Source of the DNA: UBA5272 sp964393005
GTDB lineage: Bacteria > Patescibacteriota > Minisyncoccia > Phycocordibacterales > UBA5272
Length of the DNA stretch: 6,101 nt
Assembly: GCA_964393005.1 (NCBI GenBank)
Contig: CAYMRR010000027.1
Coordinates: forward strand, 1 to 6,101
Direction of reading: 5' to 3'
The first letter of the stretch is position 1. Each line of letters begins with the position of its first letter. A program made the position numbers and the translations under genes. Shown here in pieces: positions 5,690-6,101 of this stretch. Below the pieces are notes generated by a model. It saw only the letters and a list, made by a program, of their open reading frames with translations. It searched no databases and was not told where the DNA came from.

Positions 5690-5698
5690 TGTTAAAAT
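5690..5698 (+). promoter_or_regulatory. Extended -10 promoter giving a leaderless mRNA
   Basis: TGTTAAAAT (5690-5698) ends 6 nt before the ATG at 5705, so transcription would begin at or within a base or two of the start codon. A weak TTATGA (5669-5674) sits where a -35 would be. Another TATAAT at 5698-5703 abuts the ATG and is too close to serve this start. Confidence 0.5.
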
Positions 5699-5704
5699 AT
5701 AATT

Positions 5705-6022
5705 ATGAAAGACAAGTTTCAAGATGCAAACTATATTCAAATAAAAGGAACTTTTGGAGAAGATAGACTGCTTCCTGTAAATCATATTTGTATTCAAGAT
5801 GAATGTGTAATATTTGAAGATTTAGTCTTGCCTTATGGAGCAGAAGATATAGAAGTAAAAACCACTTTTATTATAGATGAAATAATTAGCCAGCTCCTTA
5901 CTTTGATAAATTCTGAAAAAAATAAAGAAAAGAGAATTATTATTTGCGGAAAGAAAAGAGCACAAAGAATGCTCGGTAGAAAATTGGAAGACAGAATAAA
6001 AAGAGAAGTTTTTTACGAATAA
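5705..6022 (+). CDS. Conserved-looking hypothetical protein, 105 aa
   Basis: I do not recognise this protein. It has no signal peptide or membrane segment and is probably cytoplasmic. The N-terminal half (about 8-54) looks beta-rich, with hydrophobic and polar residues alternating and a loop LVLPYGAED (40-48). A hydrophobic helix follows (about 54-69), then a highly basic C-terminal helical region (71-100) containing IIICGKKRAQRMLGRKLEDRIKRE, which would suit nucleic-acid or ribosome binding. Cysteines are at 29, 34 and 81, too few and too dispersed for a clear zinc site. The coding reading is supported by AGA/GAA-rich codon use like its neighbours, a promoter with a leaderless start at the ATG, and a gap of only 25 nt after the tRNA-binding protein. 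A translation-related role is a guess from context and charge. Confidence 0.7.
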   Translation: MKDKFQDANYIQIKGTFGEDRLLPVNHICIQDECVIFEDLVLPYGAEDIEVKTTFIIDEIISQLLTLINSEKNKEKRIIICGKKRAQRMLGRKLEDRIKREVFYE

Positions 6023-6048
6023 TAAAAACCTATCTTTTATAATAAATG

Positions 6049-6101
6049 TGACCCCGCTAGGAATCGAACCTAGATCTAGAGCTTAGAAGGCTCTCGTTCT
6101 A
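6049..6101 (-). tRNA. tRNA-Arg (anticodon UCU), partial at window edge
   Basis: The 3' two-thirds of a tRNA lies on the minus strand. The 3' acceptor strand is 6056-6050 with discriminator A at 6049. The T arm is a 5-bp stem (6073-6069 with 6061-6057) and loop TTCGATT. The variable region is 4 nt (6077-6074). The anticodon arm is AGAGC (6094-6090) / GCTCT (6082-6078) with loop CTTCTAA and anticodon TCT at 6087-6085. The D-stem 3' half GAAC is 6099-6096, and the 5' part is outside the window. The next bases after the discriminator are CAT, so CCA is not encoded and must be added. It reads AGA, the dominant arginine codon of the neighbouring genes, and converges on the 105-aa gene with a 26-nt gap. 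Confidence 0.95.

Noticed and set aside
115..6022. UGA recoding (code 4 or 25)
   Set aside because: All stops are TAA or TAG, but none of the recognised genes is interrupted by TGA and all family matches are full length in the standard code. Lack of TGA stops fits low GC.
1..6101. Mobile element, CRISPR array, defence or toxin-antitoxin system
   Set aside because: No transposase, integrase, regularly spaced repeats, terminal repeats or recognisable toxin/antitoxin pair was seen on either strand.

Overview
The window is very AT-rich, with poly-A/poly-T runs in and between genes, Arg encoded almost entirely by AGA, compact spacing and short or split versions of household genes. These are a mur ligase lacking the usual first domain, a stand-alone tRNA-binding domain like the MetRS C-terminus, and a tRNA with no encoded CCA. 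This suggests a Candidate Phyla Radiation (Patescibacteria/Parcubacteria-like) bacterium with a peptidoglycan envelope. That placement is inference. All nine genes end in TAA (7) or TAG (2) and none is interrupted by TGA, so nothing supports UGA recoding as in Gracilibacteria/Absconditabacteria.

Layout. Bases 1-114 hold a near-consensus promoter that runs almost straight into a rho-independent terminator, converging on the first gene. Bases 115-1525 hold a divergent pair of DedA-family membrane proteins, the left one on the minus strand and the right one diverged, with overlapping promoters between them; a 61-aa single-span membrane protein follows the right one. Bases 1570-3430 hold a membrane-anchored DUF4163/DUF3298 protein followed by a membrane-anchored NodB-type polysaccharide deacetylase, which together resemble the Bacillus PdaC architecture split over two genes. 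Bases 3431-3613 are intergenic, with a perfect 17-bp terminator hairpin, a second inverted repeat and a promoter. Bases 3614-5327 hold a MurE-like Mur ligase coupled (4-nt gap) to ruvX/yqgF. Bases 5359-6022 hold the MetRS-type tRNA-binding protein and an unrecognised 105-aa protein. The right edge cuts a minus-strand tRNA-Arg(UCU).

How the genes may work together. The DedA proteins (a family linked to undecaprenyl-phosphate recycling), the DUF3298/deacetylase pair and the Mur ligase point to cell-wall building and modification. ruvX, the tRNA-binding protein and tRNA-Arg belong to nucleic-acid and translation functions.

A recurring regulatory theme is that several genes have a -10 element, often extended (TGnTAwAAT), ending only 6-14 nt before the ATG, no clear Shine-Dalgarno sequence, and a T at position -1 of the start codon in nine of nine genes. 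This suggests leaderless or very short-leader mRNAs. I found no mobile element, CRISPR array, defence system or other clearly novel system.
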